Source of the DNA: Bacteroidia bacterium
GTDB lineage: Bacteria; Bacteroidota; Bacteroidia; Bacteroidales; UBA932
Length of the DNA stretch: 64,000 bases
Assembly (NCBI GenBank): GCA_009929175.1
Contig: SABC01000005.1
Span: 23,611 to 87,610 of the forward strand
Direction of reading: 5' to 3'
Under the pieces are notes generated by a model, which was not told the origin of the DNA, did not search any database, and was given only the letters and a program-made list of their open reading frames with translations. Shown here piece after piece: positions 8,872 to 17,943 of the stretch. The translations under genes were made by a program, and so were the position numbers. The number at the start of each line of letters is the position of its first letter. Within the stretch, counting starts at the first letter, position 1.

Positions 8872-9024
8872 ATGAAACGCACTTTCCAACCATCACAACG
8901 CAAGCGTCGTAACAAGCACGGATTCCGTGAGCGTATGTCTACACCCAACGGACGCAGAGTACTTGCAGCTCGCCGTCGTCGCGGACGCAAGAAACTTACA
9001 GTATCATCTGAAGATCGTTTCTAG
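8872..9024 (+). CDS. rpmH: 50S ribosomal protein L34
   Basis: A 50-codon gene encoding a very basic protein that starts [18 protein letters not shown] and contains the [16 protein letters not shown] block, the hallmark of L34 of the large ribosomal subunit. It is in the + orientation, preceded by an ideal vegetative promoter and followed by a hairpin with a T run. The residue count is slightly above the usual 44-47 because of a short C-terminal extension (TVSSEDRF). In this genome rpmH is not next to dnaA, rnpA or yidC. Confidence 0.97.
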   Translation: MKRTFQPSQRKRRNKHGFRERMSTPNGRRVLAARRRRGRKKLTVSSEDRF

Positions 9025-9052
9025 TAAGGGATATCATAGATTTCAGCAGAAC

Positions 9053-9078
9053 AAAGGCGCCATTGTGCGTCTTTTTTT
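9053..9078 (+). terminator. Rho-independent terminator after rpmH
   Basis: Arms AAAGGCGC and GCGTCTTT (one mismatch) around a short loop, followed by a run of Ts. It separates rpmH from mqnE and makes the most upstream in-frame start codon of mqnE (9063) unlikely. Confidence 0.6.
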
Positions 9079-9089
9079 GTTTATTTGCC

Positions 9090-10160
9090 ATGCAAACCAA
9101 TAATGAAATGGCACAAAGAATATATACAAACGAAGCAATAGGGCTCTACAGCTCTCCGGACATCAATGTTTTGTCCCGCATGGCAACCTCCATCAGGGAG
9201 GAATTGAACGGCAAGACTGTATGGTACAACAAGAATTTCCATCTCGAACCCAGCAATGTCTGCATACACAACTGCAAATTTTGTTCTTACCGCAGGGGTA
9301 ATGATTTCGAACCGGGAGCATGGACCATGGACCTGGAGCAGATCAAAGGATATTGCCTGGATAAATTTACCGATGATGTTACCGAGGTACACGTGGTCGG
9401 CAGCGTACACCCGTCCAAGGATGTAGGTTATTACCTAAATGTGATTGAAACTATCCGCAAAACCCTGCCACCACACGTAACCATAAAGGCCTACTCGGCT
9501 GTGGAAATTGATGATATGTGCAACAACTCCGGAATGACTCCCCTAACTCTCCTTGAACGTCTTAAAGAACTGGGAGTCTCAGCCCTTCCCGGGGGAGGGG
9601 CCGAAATCTTCAACCCCGGAGTAAGGGCACAGATCTGTCCCGACAAAGCCGATGGTCAAAGGTGGCTGGAGATACATGAAATTGCCCACAGCCTGGGTAT
9701 GAGGAGCAATGCCACCATGCTTTTCGGGCATATAGAAACCAGGGCACACCGAATAGAGCACCTTATGATGCTACGTGAGCTGCAAGACCGCACAGGAGGA
9801 TTTGATGCATTCATCCCTTTACTGTTCAAAGCATCCAACAACACTTTGTCATACCTTGGGGAGGCAGATACCATTGAAATCCTGAGAACATTTGCCATCT
9901 CCAGGATAGTTCTGGACAATTTCCGGCATATCAAATCATACTGGCCGATGCTGGGCAGGGAACAAAGTCAGCTGGCCCTGTTGTACGGTGCAGATGATGT
10001 TGACGGCACCATTAACGACAGCACCAAAATATACAGCATGGCCGGTTCCAAGGAACAAAAACCCGTGATGACAGCACAGGACCTGGAAGCCATGGCTGCA
10101 CAATGTGGTTACGTTGCACTAGAGAGGGACAGCTTTTATAGACAAGTGATAAAAAAGTAG
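9090..10160 (+). CDS. mqnE: Aminodeoxyfutalosine synthase (radical SAM)
   Basis: Radical SAM enzyme that joins 3-enolpyruvyl-oxybenzoate to SAM-derived adenosine in the futalosine route to menaquinone. The 4Fe-4S cysteines are Cys58, Cys62 and Cys65 in CIHNCKFC, and GGGAEIF and SNATMLFGHIE are characteristic of MqnE rather than MqnC. From ATG 9090 it is 356 aa; ATG 9108 is an alternative, whereas the in-frame codon at 9063 lies in the rpmH terminator. It implies menaquinone is made by the futalosine pathway rather than the classical MenFDHCEB route. No other mqn gene is in the window. Confidence 0.92.
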   Translation: MQTNNEMAQRIYTNEAIGLYSSPDINVLSRMATSIREELNGKTVWYNKNFHLEPSNVCIHNCKFCSYRRGNDFEPGAWTMDLEQIKGYCLDKFTDDVTEVHVVGSVHPSKDVGYYLNVIETIRKTLPPHVTIKAYSAVEIDDMCNNSGMTPLTLLERLKELGVSALPGGGAEIFNPGVRAQICPDKADGQRWLEIHEIAHSLGMRSNATMLFGHIETRAHRIEHLMMLRELQDRTGGFDAFIPLLFKASNNTLSYLGEADTIEILRTFAISRIVLDNFRHIKSYWPMLGREQSQLALLYGADDVDGTINDSTKIYSMAGSKEQKPVMTAQDLEAMAAQCGYVALERDSFYRQVIKK

Positions 10161-10168
10161 TATTTTTG
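10161..10168 (+). promoter_or_regulatory. Candidate -7 element for the PASTA protein-rluD unit
   Basis: TATTTTTG directly at the mqnE stop codon, 17 bases before the ATG of the PASTA gene. It matches TAnnTTTG. Confidence 0.5.
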
Positions 10169-10185
10169 CCCCAAACTTGATTGGT

Positions 10186-10965
10186 ATGAAAAAAGAGAAC
10201 TGGATAGTCAAAAACCTTCTCCTCGGAGCAGTGGCAGTAACCGCAATCCTTTTACTGGCAATAATAACCCTTAAAGTTATAACCCGTCATAACCAGGAGC
10301 TGGAAGTTCCTGAATTTTCCGGCATGACAATGGAGCAAGCATCGGAAGTGGCAAAACAATCACATTTGAGGCTTGAGGTTACGGACTCTGTTTTCCTTCC
10401 CAGGATGGGCAGGGGTGAGATATTCCGCCAAAATCCCCAGTCAGGCAGCATGGTCAAGAAAAACAGAAGGATATTACTCACCATCAATTCATTACAACCA
10501 AAGAAAGTAAATATGCCATCCATAACAGGCTACTCACTGCGGCAGGCAAAAGCCGAGCTCTCTGCAAGGCAATTGAATGTGGGCAGGCTGTTCTACGTTG
10601 AGGATATGGCTACCAATAATGTTTTGGCACAACTTTACAAAGGAAGTGAGATTGCATCAGGCACTCTTATCGAGACAGAGAGTGAAATTGACCTTAGGCT
10701 GGGAATGAGTCCCGACAATATGTATACATCCATTCCATTGGTTACGGGGTTTTCTTTGGTTACAGCAAAGGATATACTTACTGACAATTCCCTTAACCTT
10801 GGTAAGCTAACCTACGATAACACTGTGAAAACCTACTCTGATTCACTCTCCAGCTTTGTAATAAAACAAAATCCCCTCCCTTCCGAAGCATCTGCTTACC
10901 CATTGGGAACCAGGGTTGAGCTTGTTCTAAGCACAGACAGGAGTAAGTTGGAGAGGGCAAATTGA
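10186..10965 (+). CDS. PASTA-domain membrane protein
   Basis: 259 aa from ATG 10186. A short basic N-terminus precedes one membrane anchor (about residues 10-31), and the remainder would lie in the periplasm as three PASTA-like repeats (about 38-105, 108-175 and 182-255), each with the pattern 'P...G.s...A...l...gl..g'. PASTA repeats bind peptidoglycan fragments or beta-lactams in Gram-positive kinases and PBPs, but no kinase or transpeptidase domain is attached here. It is followed after 1 base by rluD, a gene order I recognise from other Bacteroidota. Function unknown; a cell-wall-associated role is inferred. Confidence 0.85.
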   Translation: MKKENWIVKNLLLGAVAVTAILLLAIITLKVITRHNQELEVPEFSGMTMEQASEVAKQSHLRLEVTDSVFLPRMGRGEIFRQNPQSGSMVKKNRRILLTINSLQPKKVNMPSITGYSLRQAKAELSARQLNVGRLFYVEDMATNNVLAQLYKGSEIASGTLIETESEIDLRLGMSPDNMYTSIPLVTGFSLVTAKDILTDNSLNLGKLTYDNTVKTYSDSLSSFVIKQNPLPSEASAYPLGTRVELVLSTDRSKLERAN

Positions 10966-10966
10966 A

Positions 10967-12103
10967 ATGATTTCAAATACAAACAGAGGGGAAGCCCTGA
11001 GTTCCCGAAACGGCAAACATCCCGGCGAAGAGCAACCGGACGTCAATATGGATTATGTTGACAACGATATGGAAGAGGGGGATGAGGAGGTTGAGAACGA
11101 AGCATCCTTCGAACATTACCGTTTTGTTTCGGACAAAGGCCAAGCCCTTACCAGGGTAGACAAATTCCTGACATCCAGGATGGAAAAGACCTCGCGCAAC
11201 CGGATACAGCTTGCTATTGCAGCAGGATATGTACTTGTTGACGGAAGGCAGGTGAAAGCAAATTACCAGGTGAAACCCCTGGAGGTGGTAACTGTAGTTT
11301 TGCCATACAAGAGGCGGGGGCTTGAGATAAAGCCCGAAAACATCCCGCTCGATATCCCTTACGAAGATGAGGATCTCCTGTTGGTAAACAAACCGGCAGG
11401 TCTTGTCGTGCATCCCGGACACGGACACTACACAGGAACGTTGGTAAATGCATTGGCTTTCCACCTTGGCCTTTCCCAGCCTGCCGATGCAGAAGACGAA
11501 AGGATGGGAATACTGGTCCACAGGATTGACAAGAACACCTCAGGCCTGTTGCTTGTAGCCAAAAATGACAGTGCACAACTGTTTCTGGCAAAACAGTTCT
11601 TTGAACACACAATAGAGAGAAAATATGTAGCGCTGGTTTGGGGCAACATCAAAGAGGACTCCGGGACAATTACCGGCCATATTGGCCGTGATCCCAACGA
11701 CAGATTGCGATTTAAAGTATTCCCGGACGGCTCTTCCGGCAAACATGCCATTACCCATTACAAGGTTCTTGACAGATTCGGATACACAACCCTTGTGGAG
11801 TGTGTCCTGGAAACCGGCAGGACTCACCAGATCAGGGTTCATATGGATTGGATGGGACACCCTCTTTTCAATGACGACAGGTATGGAGGCGACAAGATTG
11901 TAAAAGGGACTATTTACACCAAGTACCGCCAGTTTGTAGAAAACTGTTTCCAATTGATGCCCAGGCATGCATTACATGCCAAGACTTTAGGATTCATACA
12001 CCCGGCTTCAAAGAAACAGCTTTTATTCTCCAGTGAGATCCCGCAGGACCTGGCATCAGTGATAGGAAAGTGGCGTAATTTTTCACAAGGAAGTAAACAG
12101 TAA
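10967..12103 (+). CDS. rluD: RluA-family 23S rRNA pseudouridine synthase (RluD type)
   Basis: Isomerises specific uridines of 23S rRNA. An S4 RNA-binding domain (about 61-120) precedes the catalytic domain; the active-site Asp is Asp188 in HRIDKNTSGLLL (usually HRLDKxTSG), and the later GRTHQIRVH motif is intact. The protein is 378 aa, longer than typical RluD because of an acidic N-terminal extension of about 48 residues (several runs of Asp/Glu). It begins 1 base after the PASTA gene and ends at a strong bidirectional terminator. Assignment to RluD rather than RluC or another paralogue rests on overall likeness. Confidence 0.9.
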   Translation: MISNTNRGEALSSRNGKHPGEEQPDVNMDYVDNDMEEGDEEVENEASFEHYRFVSDKGQALTRVDKFLTSRMEKTSRNRIQLAIAAGYVLVDGRQVKANYQVKPLEVVTVVLPYKRRGLEIKPENIPLDIPYEDEDLLLVNKPAGLVVHPGHGHYTGTLVNALAFHLGLSQPADAEDERMGILVHRIDKNTSGLLLVAKNDSAQLFLAKQFFEHTIERKYVALVWGNIKEDSGTITGHIGRDPNDRLRFKVFPDGSSGKHAITHYKVLDRFGYTTLVECVLETGRTHQIRVHMDWMGHPLFNDDRYGGDKIVKGTIYTKYRQFVENCFQLMPRHALHAKTLGFIHPASKKQLLFSSEIPQDLASVIGKWRNFSQGSKQ

Positions 12104-12105
12104 TC

Positions 12106-12140
12106 AACAAGGGCACCGGAGATTAACCGGGGCCCTTGTT
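12106..12140. terminator. Bidirectional terminator between rluD and the outer-membrane protein gene
   Basis: Perfect 9-base arms AACAAGGGC (12106-12114) and GCCCTTGTT (12132-12140), extended by an inner CCGG pairing. It lies between the convergent stops of rluD and the minus-strand barrel gene and can serve both. Confidence 0.8.
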
Positions 12141-12162
12141 CCAGTAAGTATGGGGAGGAGTG

Positions 12163-14961
12163 TTAAAACCTCCTGTGGCCGCCAGGCATCATACCTCGTC
12201 CAGAACCTCTGGAACCCGATGAGCTGCCTCCGAATGTCCCGAACCTGAAGGTCAGGCTCAGCATGAAATATTGACCAAGGGTGTTGTTCTGTATATCCTC
12301 AATATAGTTATCGGTAGTGTTCCTCCATATGTTGCGGGATTGGTCCAGTATGTCGTAAACCTTGAAACTAAGTGTTCCCATATTCTTGAACAGCAATTTT
12401 GAAAATTCTGCATTCCATACAGTGGAGGGTTCGTTCATCCCCTCTTCGTATCCAATGTAAAACATATGGTTCAGATCACTTACCACATTAAATCCTGCTG
12501 GCAATGTCCAGTTAAGGTAGAGGCTCACAGAGTTGTTCCATGTTGCAGGCTTAATATTGTTTTCAATTGTATACCAAGCATATGAATATGATGCCCTGCC
12601 CCCTGCACTGGCCTCGAGTTTCTCTCCCCTGTAAGTCAAACGCAACATCTCCGAAAGGGATATGCTTGTGGTTTTGTTTCTCACCTGATTGGAGTAGTTT
12701 ACCCCGTTGTTGAGCGAAAGCCTTGTATTTGACATAAAGTAAAATTTGGACTTTTTGATCGGAGTATTGTACATAAGGTTGGAAAAAACAGAGTATACTC
12801 CGTCTTCGTTGACAGGTTTGCTATACCTGACACCACCCTCATCGTACCAGTTCATGTTCACGATCTTGTCCATTGTGTAGTTGGCACCCAGCCGCATGTT
12901 CAGGGAGCGGAAGGTTGCCCTTTCGTTGTTACGGAAATCCACCCACAACCTATGGTTGAATTCGGGCATCAGGTCGGGATTACCCAACGGGATATACAGG
13001 GGATTGGAATTATCCGGAACAGGTTGCAGCTGGTTTATGGAGGGTTGATTTGTGTTTCCCCGGTAGCTGACCCTGATGCTCTTGACATCGCTGAAGTTAT
13101 AATCAAACTGTGCCGAGGGTGAGAAGTTTACCACACTACGGGAGAGGATGGTGGTATCCCCCTTACTTTCGGTTGAGGAGGGCTGGACATTGAATCCCAA
13201 CGTATAACTATATTTCTCCTCGTTCTTCCTGATATTTACCTCAGCCCTTTGGTTGATGAAAGTATTCTTGTATATGTTGGAGTACTCTTCGTCAAACAGG
13301 TCATATTTGCCGGTTACCGTATTGAAATCATAGGAGTTTTTTTCGGAGTTGTTTACGCTGAGGTTGTACCTGTATGCAAGTTCGAGGTAGAAATTCCTTC
13401 CGAGAGGTTCGGTATAAGATGCCCTGGCTCCCAACGAGTAGCTGTTGTTATTGAGGTCAAACCTTTGGTCAATTACATTTCGGACAATATTGGAACCATA
13501 ACGGTTGGTTTCGGATTTGTTTGATCCGTCAAGATCGTTGTTGGAGTATGAGTAGGTGAAGTTTACCGAAAAGGTCCTTCCCGGTTTGCCTAACCTTTGG
13601 CGGAAAAGCAGGTCGCCGCCCAACGACTGTGACTCGTTATCGCCTGTGGAGAGGCTGTTTCCATCGTTAATTTTGGTTCCGTACAGTCCCTGAGTGGAGT
13701 AGCGGTTCTCTTCCCGGAACGAGCCATAACCCAAGCTAACATTAGGACGGAATAAGATAGATGTTTTTTCGGAAATATTCCACTCCATCTCCATTGCCAC
13801 CCTGTGGCCATCTGAAATATTATTTGACAAAGTTGTGTCCCTGTTAAAAAAGCTGCTGTCTGTGAGGAAATTCTGACGGGCACGGATTCCTTCGGCAAGG
13901 TTGTCAGTACTTCCGTAAAAATAGTTCCCCCCAATTTTGAAATTGCCGTTTTTAGACTCGGTGTTTGCATTGACACCTCCCATCCAAGAGGTTGTTATAC
14001 CATTTCCGCCAAAGTTAAGTGTGGTACCACCTACCCTGATACCTCCTCCGCCTCCGCCCATTGAGCCGCGCATACTTCTCATCATTCCACCTGCAATATC
14101 GGAAAAAGCCCTGTTGTTGGTGTTGTTACCATTGGCTATCACACTAATCTGGTGCCTTTCCGTGAAATTACCCACCATACCGGCAGTCTGGTATCGTTCG
14201 TCAGAACCATATCCTCCTGTAACATTTCCAAACCATCCGTTCATCATCCCCGGACGTATGGACAGGTCAATCACCGTCTCTTCGTTTCCATCATCAATGC
14301 CGGTAAATCGGGCTTGTTCGGATTGTCTCTCCACCACCCTGACCTTCTCAACGATCTTTGCCGGGAGGTTTTTGGTTGCAAGGGATGGGTCATCCAGGAA
14401 AAAAGTCTTTCCGTCTATCATGATCTTGGTGATCTCCTTTCCATTGGCAGTGATTTTCCCGTCAGCATCGACTTCGACGCCCGGAAGTTTTTTTAAAAGT
14501 TCTTCCAGCATATCGCTGTCAGTGCTTTTAAAAGAACCGGCATTATACTCGATTGTATCTTTCTTGACTATCACCGGATTTCCCAAGGCTGTGACAACCA
14601 CTTGGTCCAACAGGTTTACCTGCTCTATCATATTTATGTAGCCCAGCTCGACAATTCTTTGACTGCCTATTAAAATATCTTTTTCTACTGTTGTGTAACC
14701 CATGAACTCTACTTTGAGCCTGTACTCACCCGACGGTACTCCGGTTATTTCAAACTTCCCTTCGGTATCGGAAAGTGCATATTTGGAAGGTTGTTCTTCC
14801 CCCTTGCGAATCAGGGCAGCTGTGGCAAACTGGACGACCTCGTTCCTGATGCTGTCGACAAGCGCTCCGCGTACCCGGTGGTCCCTGGTCTGGGAATAAA
14901 CCACATTGTTTGCAAACAAGATTAGTGCAAAAAAAAGAAGGAGTGTTTTTGTATATCTCAT
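12163..14961 (-). CDS. Outer-membrane beta-barrel protein, TonB-receptor-like with carboxypeptidase-regulatory domain
   Basis: 932 aa from ATG 14961, which begins a clear signal peptide (MRYTKTLLLFFALILFANN, cleaved near VYSQ); the frame stays open 18 codons upstream but without sense. Order: carboxypeptidase-D-like Ig domain (about 28-110), a plug-like domain (about 130-230, containing LLKKLPGVEVDADGKI), then a long barrel rich in alternating aromatic strands. The layout is the OMP_b-brl_2 family of Bacteroidota rather than SusC. The C-terminus ends in a Gly/Ser/Arg-rich tail instead of a terminal Phe-strand motif alone. No SusD partner is adjacent, and the transported substrate, if any, is unknown. 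Confidence 0.85.
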   Translation of the reverse strand: MRYTKTLLLFFALILFANNVVYSQTRDHRVRGALVDSIRNEVVQFATAALIRKGEEQPSKYALSDTEGKFEITGVPSGEYRLKVEFMGYTTVEKDILIGSQRIVELGYINMIEQVNLLDQVVVTALGNPVIVKKDTIEYNAGSFKSTDSDMLEELLKKLPGVEVDADGKITANGKEITKIMIDGKTFFLDDPSLATKNLPAKIVEKVRVVERQSEQARFTGIDDGNEETVIDLSIRPGMMNGWFGNVTGGYGSDERYQTAGMVGNFTERHQISVIANGNNTNNRAFSDIAGGMMRSMRGSMGGGGGGIRVGGTTLNFGGNGITTSWMGGVNANTESKNGNFKIGGNYFYGSTDNLAEGIRARQNFLTDSSFFNRDTTLSNNISDGHRVAMEMEWNISEKTSILFRPNVSLGYGSFREENRYSTQGLYGTKINDGNSLSTGDNESQSLGGDLLFRQRLGKPGRTFSVNFTYSYSNNDLDGSNKSETNRYGSNIVRNVIDQRFDLNNNSYSLGARASYTEPLGRNFYLELAYRYNLSVNNSEKNSYDFNTVTGKYDLFDEEYSNIYKNTFINQRAEVNIRKNEEKYSYTLGFNVQPSSTESKGDTTILSRSVVNFSPSAQFDYNFSDVKSIRVSYRGNTNQPSINQLQPVPDNSNPLYIPLGNPDLMPEFNHRLWVDFRNNERATFRSLNMRLGANYTMDKIVNMNWYDEGGVRYSKPVNEDGVYSVFSNLMYNTPIKKSKFYFMSNTRLSLNNGVNYSNQVRNKTTSISLSEMLRLTYRGEKLEASAGGRASYSYAWYTIENNIKPATWNNSVSLYLNWTLPAGFNVVSDLNHMFYIGYEEGMNEPSTVWNAEFSKLLFKNMGTLSFKVYDILDQSRNIWRNTTDNYIEDIQNNTLGQYFMLSLTFRFGTFGGSSSGSRGSGRGMMPGGHRRF

Positions 14962-15003
14962 AAAGTTTAAAAATTCTAAAATTGATGTGTTTTTCAAATA
15001 ACA

Positions 15004-15033
15004 AACCTTTGACATCAGAAACAGCCAAAGGTT
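15004..15033 (-). terminator. Candidate terminator after serS-ruvC
   Basis: Perfect 8-base inverted repeat AACCTTTG (15004-15011) / CAAAGGTT (15026-15033) with a 14-base loop, 20 bases beyond the ruvC stop. The T run is weak, so a leader structure for the downstream barrel gene is an alternative. Confidence 0.4.
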
Positions 15034-15052
15034 AAATGCAATTGAAAAAAAA

Positions 15053-15634
15053 TTATTTGACGCGGCCCGGATTGCTCTTCAGGAAGTCTTCCCAACCTTT
15101 ACTCCGGCCATTTTGTTTACGACTTTTGTCATTTGCCCGGACTTCAAGCGGAACCGACCCCGAAAGAAAATGGCACAAGGCAGCTGCAAGGCCATCCGTG
15201 GCATCATATGAGTCAGGAATCTGCTCCACCTTAAGGATAGCACGCACTACTGCAGAGACTTGCTCTTTGGAAGCTGCCCCTTTTCCGGTAATGGAGAGTT
15301 TGATTTTCCTGGGAGCGTACTCACATACCGGAAGGCCGGCCCCCAAAGCTGCAGCAATGGCAATTCCCTGTGCCCTGCCCAGTTTGAGCATTGACTGGAC
15401 ATTCTTCCCGTAAAATGGAGACTCAATTGCAAACTCAGTGGGTGAGTATTTATTGATCAAGCCGGATATCTCTTCGAAAATCCGGCCCAGACGGGCAAAA
15501 TGATCCTTGTTTGATTTCAGTGAGACCACTCCCATTGCAACAAAGAGAGGACGATTGTTTATAACCCTGATTACACCCCAACCTATCAACTGTGTACCCG
15601 GGTCAATTCCTAGTATGGTACGTTCCTGATTCAT
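15053..15634 (-). CDS. ruvC: Holliday junction endonuclease RuvC
   Basis: Resolves Holliday junctions together with RuvAB. From ATG 15634 it is 193 aa. The four acidic catalytic residues are in place: Asp11 (GIDPG), Glu71 (AIESPFYG), Asp144 and Asp147 (DATDGLAAALCH). The upstream part of the open frame overlaps serS and is not used. The start codon lies 4 bases after the serS stop, so it is the second gene of a serS-ruvC unit. The C-terminus carries a short basic tail. Confidence 0.96.
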   Translation of the reverse strand: MNQERTILGIDPGTQLIGWGVIRVINNRPLFVAMGVVSLKSNKDHFARLGRIFEEISGLINKYSPTEFAIESPFYGKNVQSMLKLGRAQGIAIAAALGAGLPVCEYAPRKIKLSITGKGAASKEQVSAVVRAILKVEQIPDSYDATDGLAAALCHFLSGSVPLEVRANDKSRKQNGRSKGWEDFLKSNPGRVK

Positions 15635-15638
15635 TTGG

Positions 15639-16907
15639 TTAATCCAGGAATTGGAAACCTGTATAAGGTACCAAAACCTCAGGGATTGCAATTTTGTCTG
15701 CCTGTTGGTTGTTTTCCAGCAAAGCTGCAACTATCCTGGGCAGAGCAAGTGAACTTCCGTTAAGGGTGTGGGCTGCAACAGGCTTGCCATTCTCATCTTT
15801 ATATCTCAATTTAAGGCGATTGGACTGGAAAGTTTCAAAATTGGACACGGAGCTGACCTCCAGCCATCTCTGCTGAGCAGCAGACCAAACTTCAAAATCA
15901 TAAGTAAGGGCCGATGTAAAACTCATGTCACCACCACAAAGTCTGAGTATCCGGTAAGGAAGACCCAAAGAGCTGACCAGACCCTCCACATGGGAGACCA
16001 TACCCTCAAGTGCATCGTAGGAATCTCCTGGATGAGCTATCTGTACAATTTCCACTTTATCAAACTGGTGCAACCTGTTTAACCCACGTACGTCTTTACC
16101 ATATGAACCGGCCTCCCTGCGGAAACAAGGAGTATAGGCTGTAAGTTTGACAGGAAGTTCGGATTCGGAAAGGATCACATCACGGAATATATTGGTCACA
16201 GGAACCTCTGCAGTAGGAATAAGATAGAAATTGTCCAGCCCCACATGATACATCTGTTCCCCTTTATCTGGCAATTGCCCTGTTCCGTAACCAGAGGCTT
16301 CATTGACCATCAATGGGGGCATTACTTCGTTGTAACCAGCCTTGGTGTTGTAATCCAGGAAATAAGAGATCAGAGCCCTTTGCAGTCTTGCACCCTTGCC
16401 TTTGTAAACAGGAAAGCCTGCACCTGTCAGCTTGACACCTAGGTCAAAATCAATTATCTCATATTTCTTTGCCAATTCCCAGTGTGGCATATTTTCTTTC
16501 AAATCAGGCATCACTCCCCCTTCCCTGACAATCTCGTTATCTTGGGCAGATTTGCCCGAAGGGACAGATGAGTGAGGGAGGTTTGGCAATTGTACCAAAA
16601 GCTCGTTGAGAAGTTGGGAAAATTTATCCATTTCTCCCTCAAGTTCTTTTGACCTCTCTTTAAGGGAAGCCACCTTGGACTTGAGAGCCTCAGCCTTCTC
16701 CCGTTCTCCGGACTTCATCAATTGTCCGATTTCCCTGGCCATTGTATTTTGTCCGGAAAGAATTGAATCCAGTTCAGTCTGTATGTTCCTTCTTTTCAAA
16801 TCAGAATCCAGTATCGAATCAATGATAACGGTGGCGTCAAAATTCTTTACCAACAGTCTCTCTTTTACAAAACGGGAATCGTCCCTGAGGAGTTTAATGT
16901 TAAGCAT
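15639..16907 (-). CDS. serS: Seryl-tRNA synthetase
   Basis: Class II aminoacyl-tRNA synthetase charging tRNA-Ser (and tRNA-Sec where present). The 422-aa protein has the N-terminal antiparallel coiled-coil arm that binds the long variable arm of the tRNA (about 30-100), motif 2 (TPCFRREAGSYGKD) and motif 3 with the C-terminal HTLNGSSLALPRIVAALLEN segment. It starts 15 bases downstream of a TAATTTTG element and is co-oriented with ruvC, 4 bases downstream. Confidence 0.98.
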   Translation of the reverse strand: MLNIKLLRDDSRFVKERLLVKNFDATVIIDSILDSDLKRRNIQTELDSILSGQNTMAREIGQLMKSGEREKAEALKSKVASLKERSKELEGEMDKFSQLLNELLVQLPNLPHSSVPSGKSAQDNEIVREGGVMPDLKENMPHWELAKKYEIIDFDLGVKLTGAGFPVYKGKGARLQRALISYFLDYNTKAGYNEVMPPLMVNEASGYGTGQLPDKGEQMYHVGLDNFYLIPTAEVPVTNIFRDVILSESELPVKLTAYTPCFRREAGSYGKDVRGLNRLHQFDKVEIVQIAHPGDSYDALEGMVSHVEGLVSSLGLPYRILRLCGGDMSFTSALTYDFEVWSAAQQRWLEVSSVSNFETFQSNRLKLRYKDENGKPVAAHTLNGSSLALPRIVAALLENNQQADKIAIPEVLVPYTGFQFLD

Positions 16908-16921
16908 TGTCTATTTATTGT

Positions 16922-16929
16922 CAAAATTA
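16922..16929 (-). promoter_or_regulatory. Candidate -7 element for serS-ruvC
   Basis: Minus-strand TAATTTTG 14 bases before the serS ATG; a second possible box, TAACTTTG, lies at 16935-16942. Neither has a clear TTTG at 19 bases. Confidence 0.5.
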
Positions 16930-17054
16930 GTTGTCAAAGTTAAAAAAATTAATCATCCCAATATTAAAAAAGAAATAAAATATAGAATTCCATAAAACAA
17001 AAACAACTTTATACAAACCTGTTTAAAAGGGTTTTACAATGCCAAAAGGGTAGT

Positions 17055-17062
17055 TAGATTTG
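17055..17062 (+). promoter_or_regulatory. -7 element of the fimbrial operon, almost at the start codon
   Basis: TAGATTTG matches TAnnTTTG and ends only 5 bases before the ATG at 17068; the base run at the expected upstream position is TTTT (17032-17035) instead of TTTG. If used, transcription would begin at or next to the start codon. Confidence 0.55.
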
Positions 17063-17067
17063 CAACC

Positions 17068-17943
17068 ATGAAAAGGAAGTACATACAAATTGCTTTGCTT
17101 GCAGCCATGTTTTTCGGGTGCGGGAAGGAAGATCATGAGACACTGTACAAAATCCGTTTCACATCGTTGTACGATCCTCATACTAAAAACAGATACTACT
17201 TTTTGCCTGCAGGCACCAAAGCCCTTTTGTCGATATTTGACAAGAACAGGCCACATTTGGGCAATATTACGGAAAACCTGCATATTACATCTGACGGGTC
17301 GGGTTATATGTTTTCTTATGGCTACTATATGACATTGAGAAGCAGCACCTATGATATATTTTCCTTGTCTGAGAACAGGGATTATGTCTCTCCTCTGTTT
17401 TTTTACAACAACCGTTACGCACAACCCGAAAATGGTGTGGATTACATATGGGCGGCTGTGAAGGATGTGCAAATAAACGGACCATCCGACGTAAATCTGC
17501 TATATCGTCACATTGCAAGTAAAATTGACTTGACAGTTACAATTCCAAATACATATAGTTCCATGACAATCCGGTACATCAAGCTCACCCTGCCCAATCC
17601 CTCCTCTTCCTACCTTGATTTGGAAAACGGAACCATTTACCCTGCCGAACAATTAACCGGTCCAGTTATCCTTGAGGGATCTGGGAACAGCCGGGAAATA
17701 TATTTGCTTCCTTGCCAGCCACACCTCACAGTAGAGGTGTCATATAATGCCTTATTGACTAATGGTCAGGAATTAAGTGCTATTGCAACAGGTACTGTTC
17801 CTGTCCAGATGCAGGGAGGTATCCGCTATGAGGTCAATGTCGAACCGGGTAGTATTCCTGAGGCAACGGTCACCGTATATGCAGAGGACTGGGTGTATGT
17901 CCCGGAAACAATAGAGTACTCAAAACTAAAACAATCAAAATGA
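17068..17943 (+). CDS. Fimbrillin-like lipoprotein 1 (Mfa/FimB type)
   Basis: 291 aa. The signal peptide ends in a lipobox (FFGC, Cys at about 18), so it should be lipid-anchored and exported to the outer membrane. The body shows the motifs shared by the next three genes: a 'YDIFSLSEN' strand near residue 99, 'VDYIWAAV' near 128, and 'AEDW' near the C-terminus, typical of Bacteroidales fimbrillin-like (type V pilus) proteins. First gene of the operon; its stop overlaps the next start by ATGA. Whether it is an anchor or a structural subunit cannot be told. Confidence 0.72.
   Translation: MKRKYIQIALLAAMFFGCGKEDHETLYKIRFTSLYDPHTKNRYYFLPAGTKALLSIFDKNRPHLGNITENLHITSDGSGYMFSYGYYMTLRSSTYDIFSLSENRDYVSPLFFYNNRYAQPENGVDYIWAAVKDVQINGPSDVNLLYRHIASKIDLTVTIPNTYSSMTIRYIKLTLPNPSSSYLDLENGTIYPAEQLTGPVILEGSGNSREIYLLPCQPHLTVEVSYNALLTNGQELSAIATGTVPVQMQGGIRYEVNVEPGSIPEATVTVYAEDWVYVPETIEYSKLKQSK

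Noticed and set aside
13937..14641. Plus-strand open frame of 234 codons opposite the beta-barrel protein gene
   Set aside because: Shadow of the plug and early barrel coding region; proline- and serine-rich without signature.
16908..17067. Invertible promoter controlling the fimbrial operon
   Set aside because: No inverted repeats of useful length flank the promoter and no invertase gene is nearby, so no sign of phase variation.
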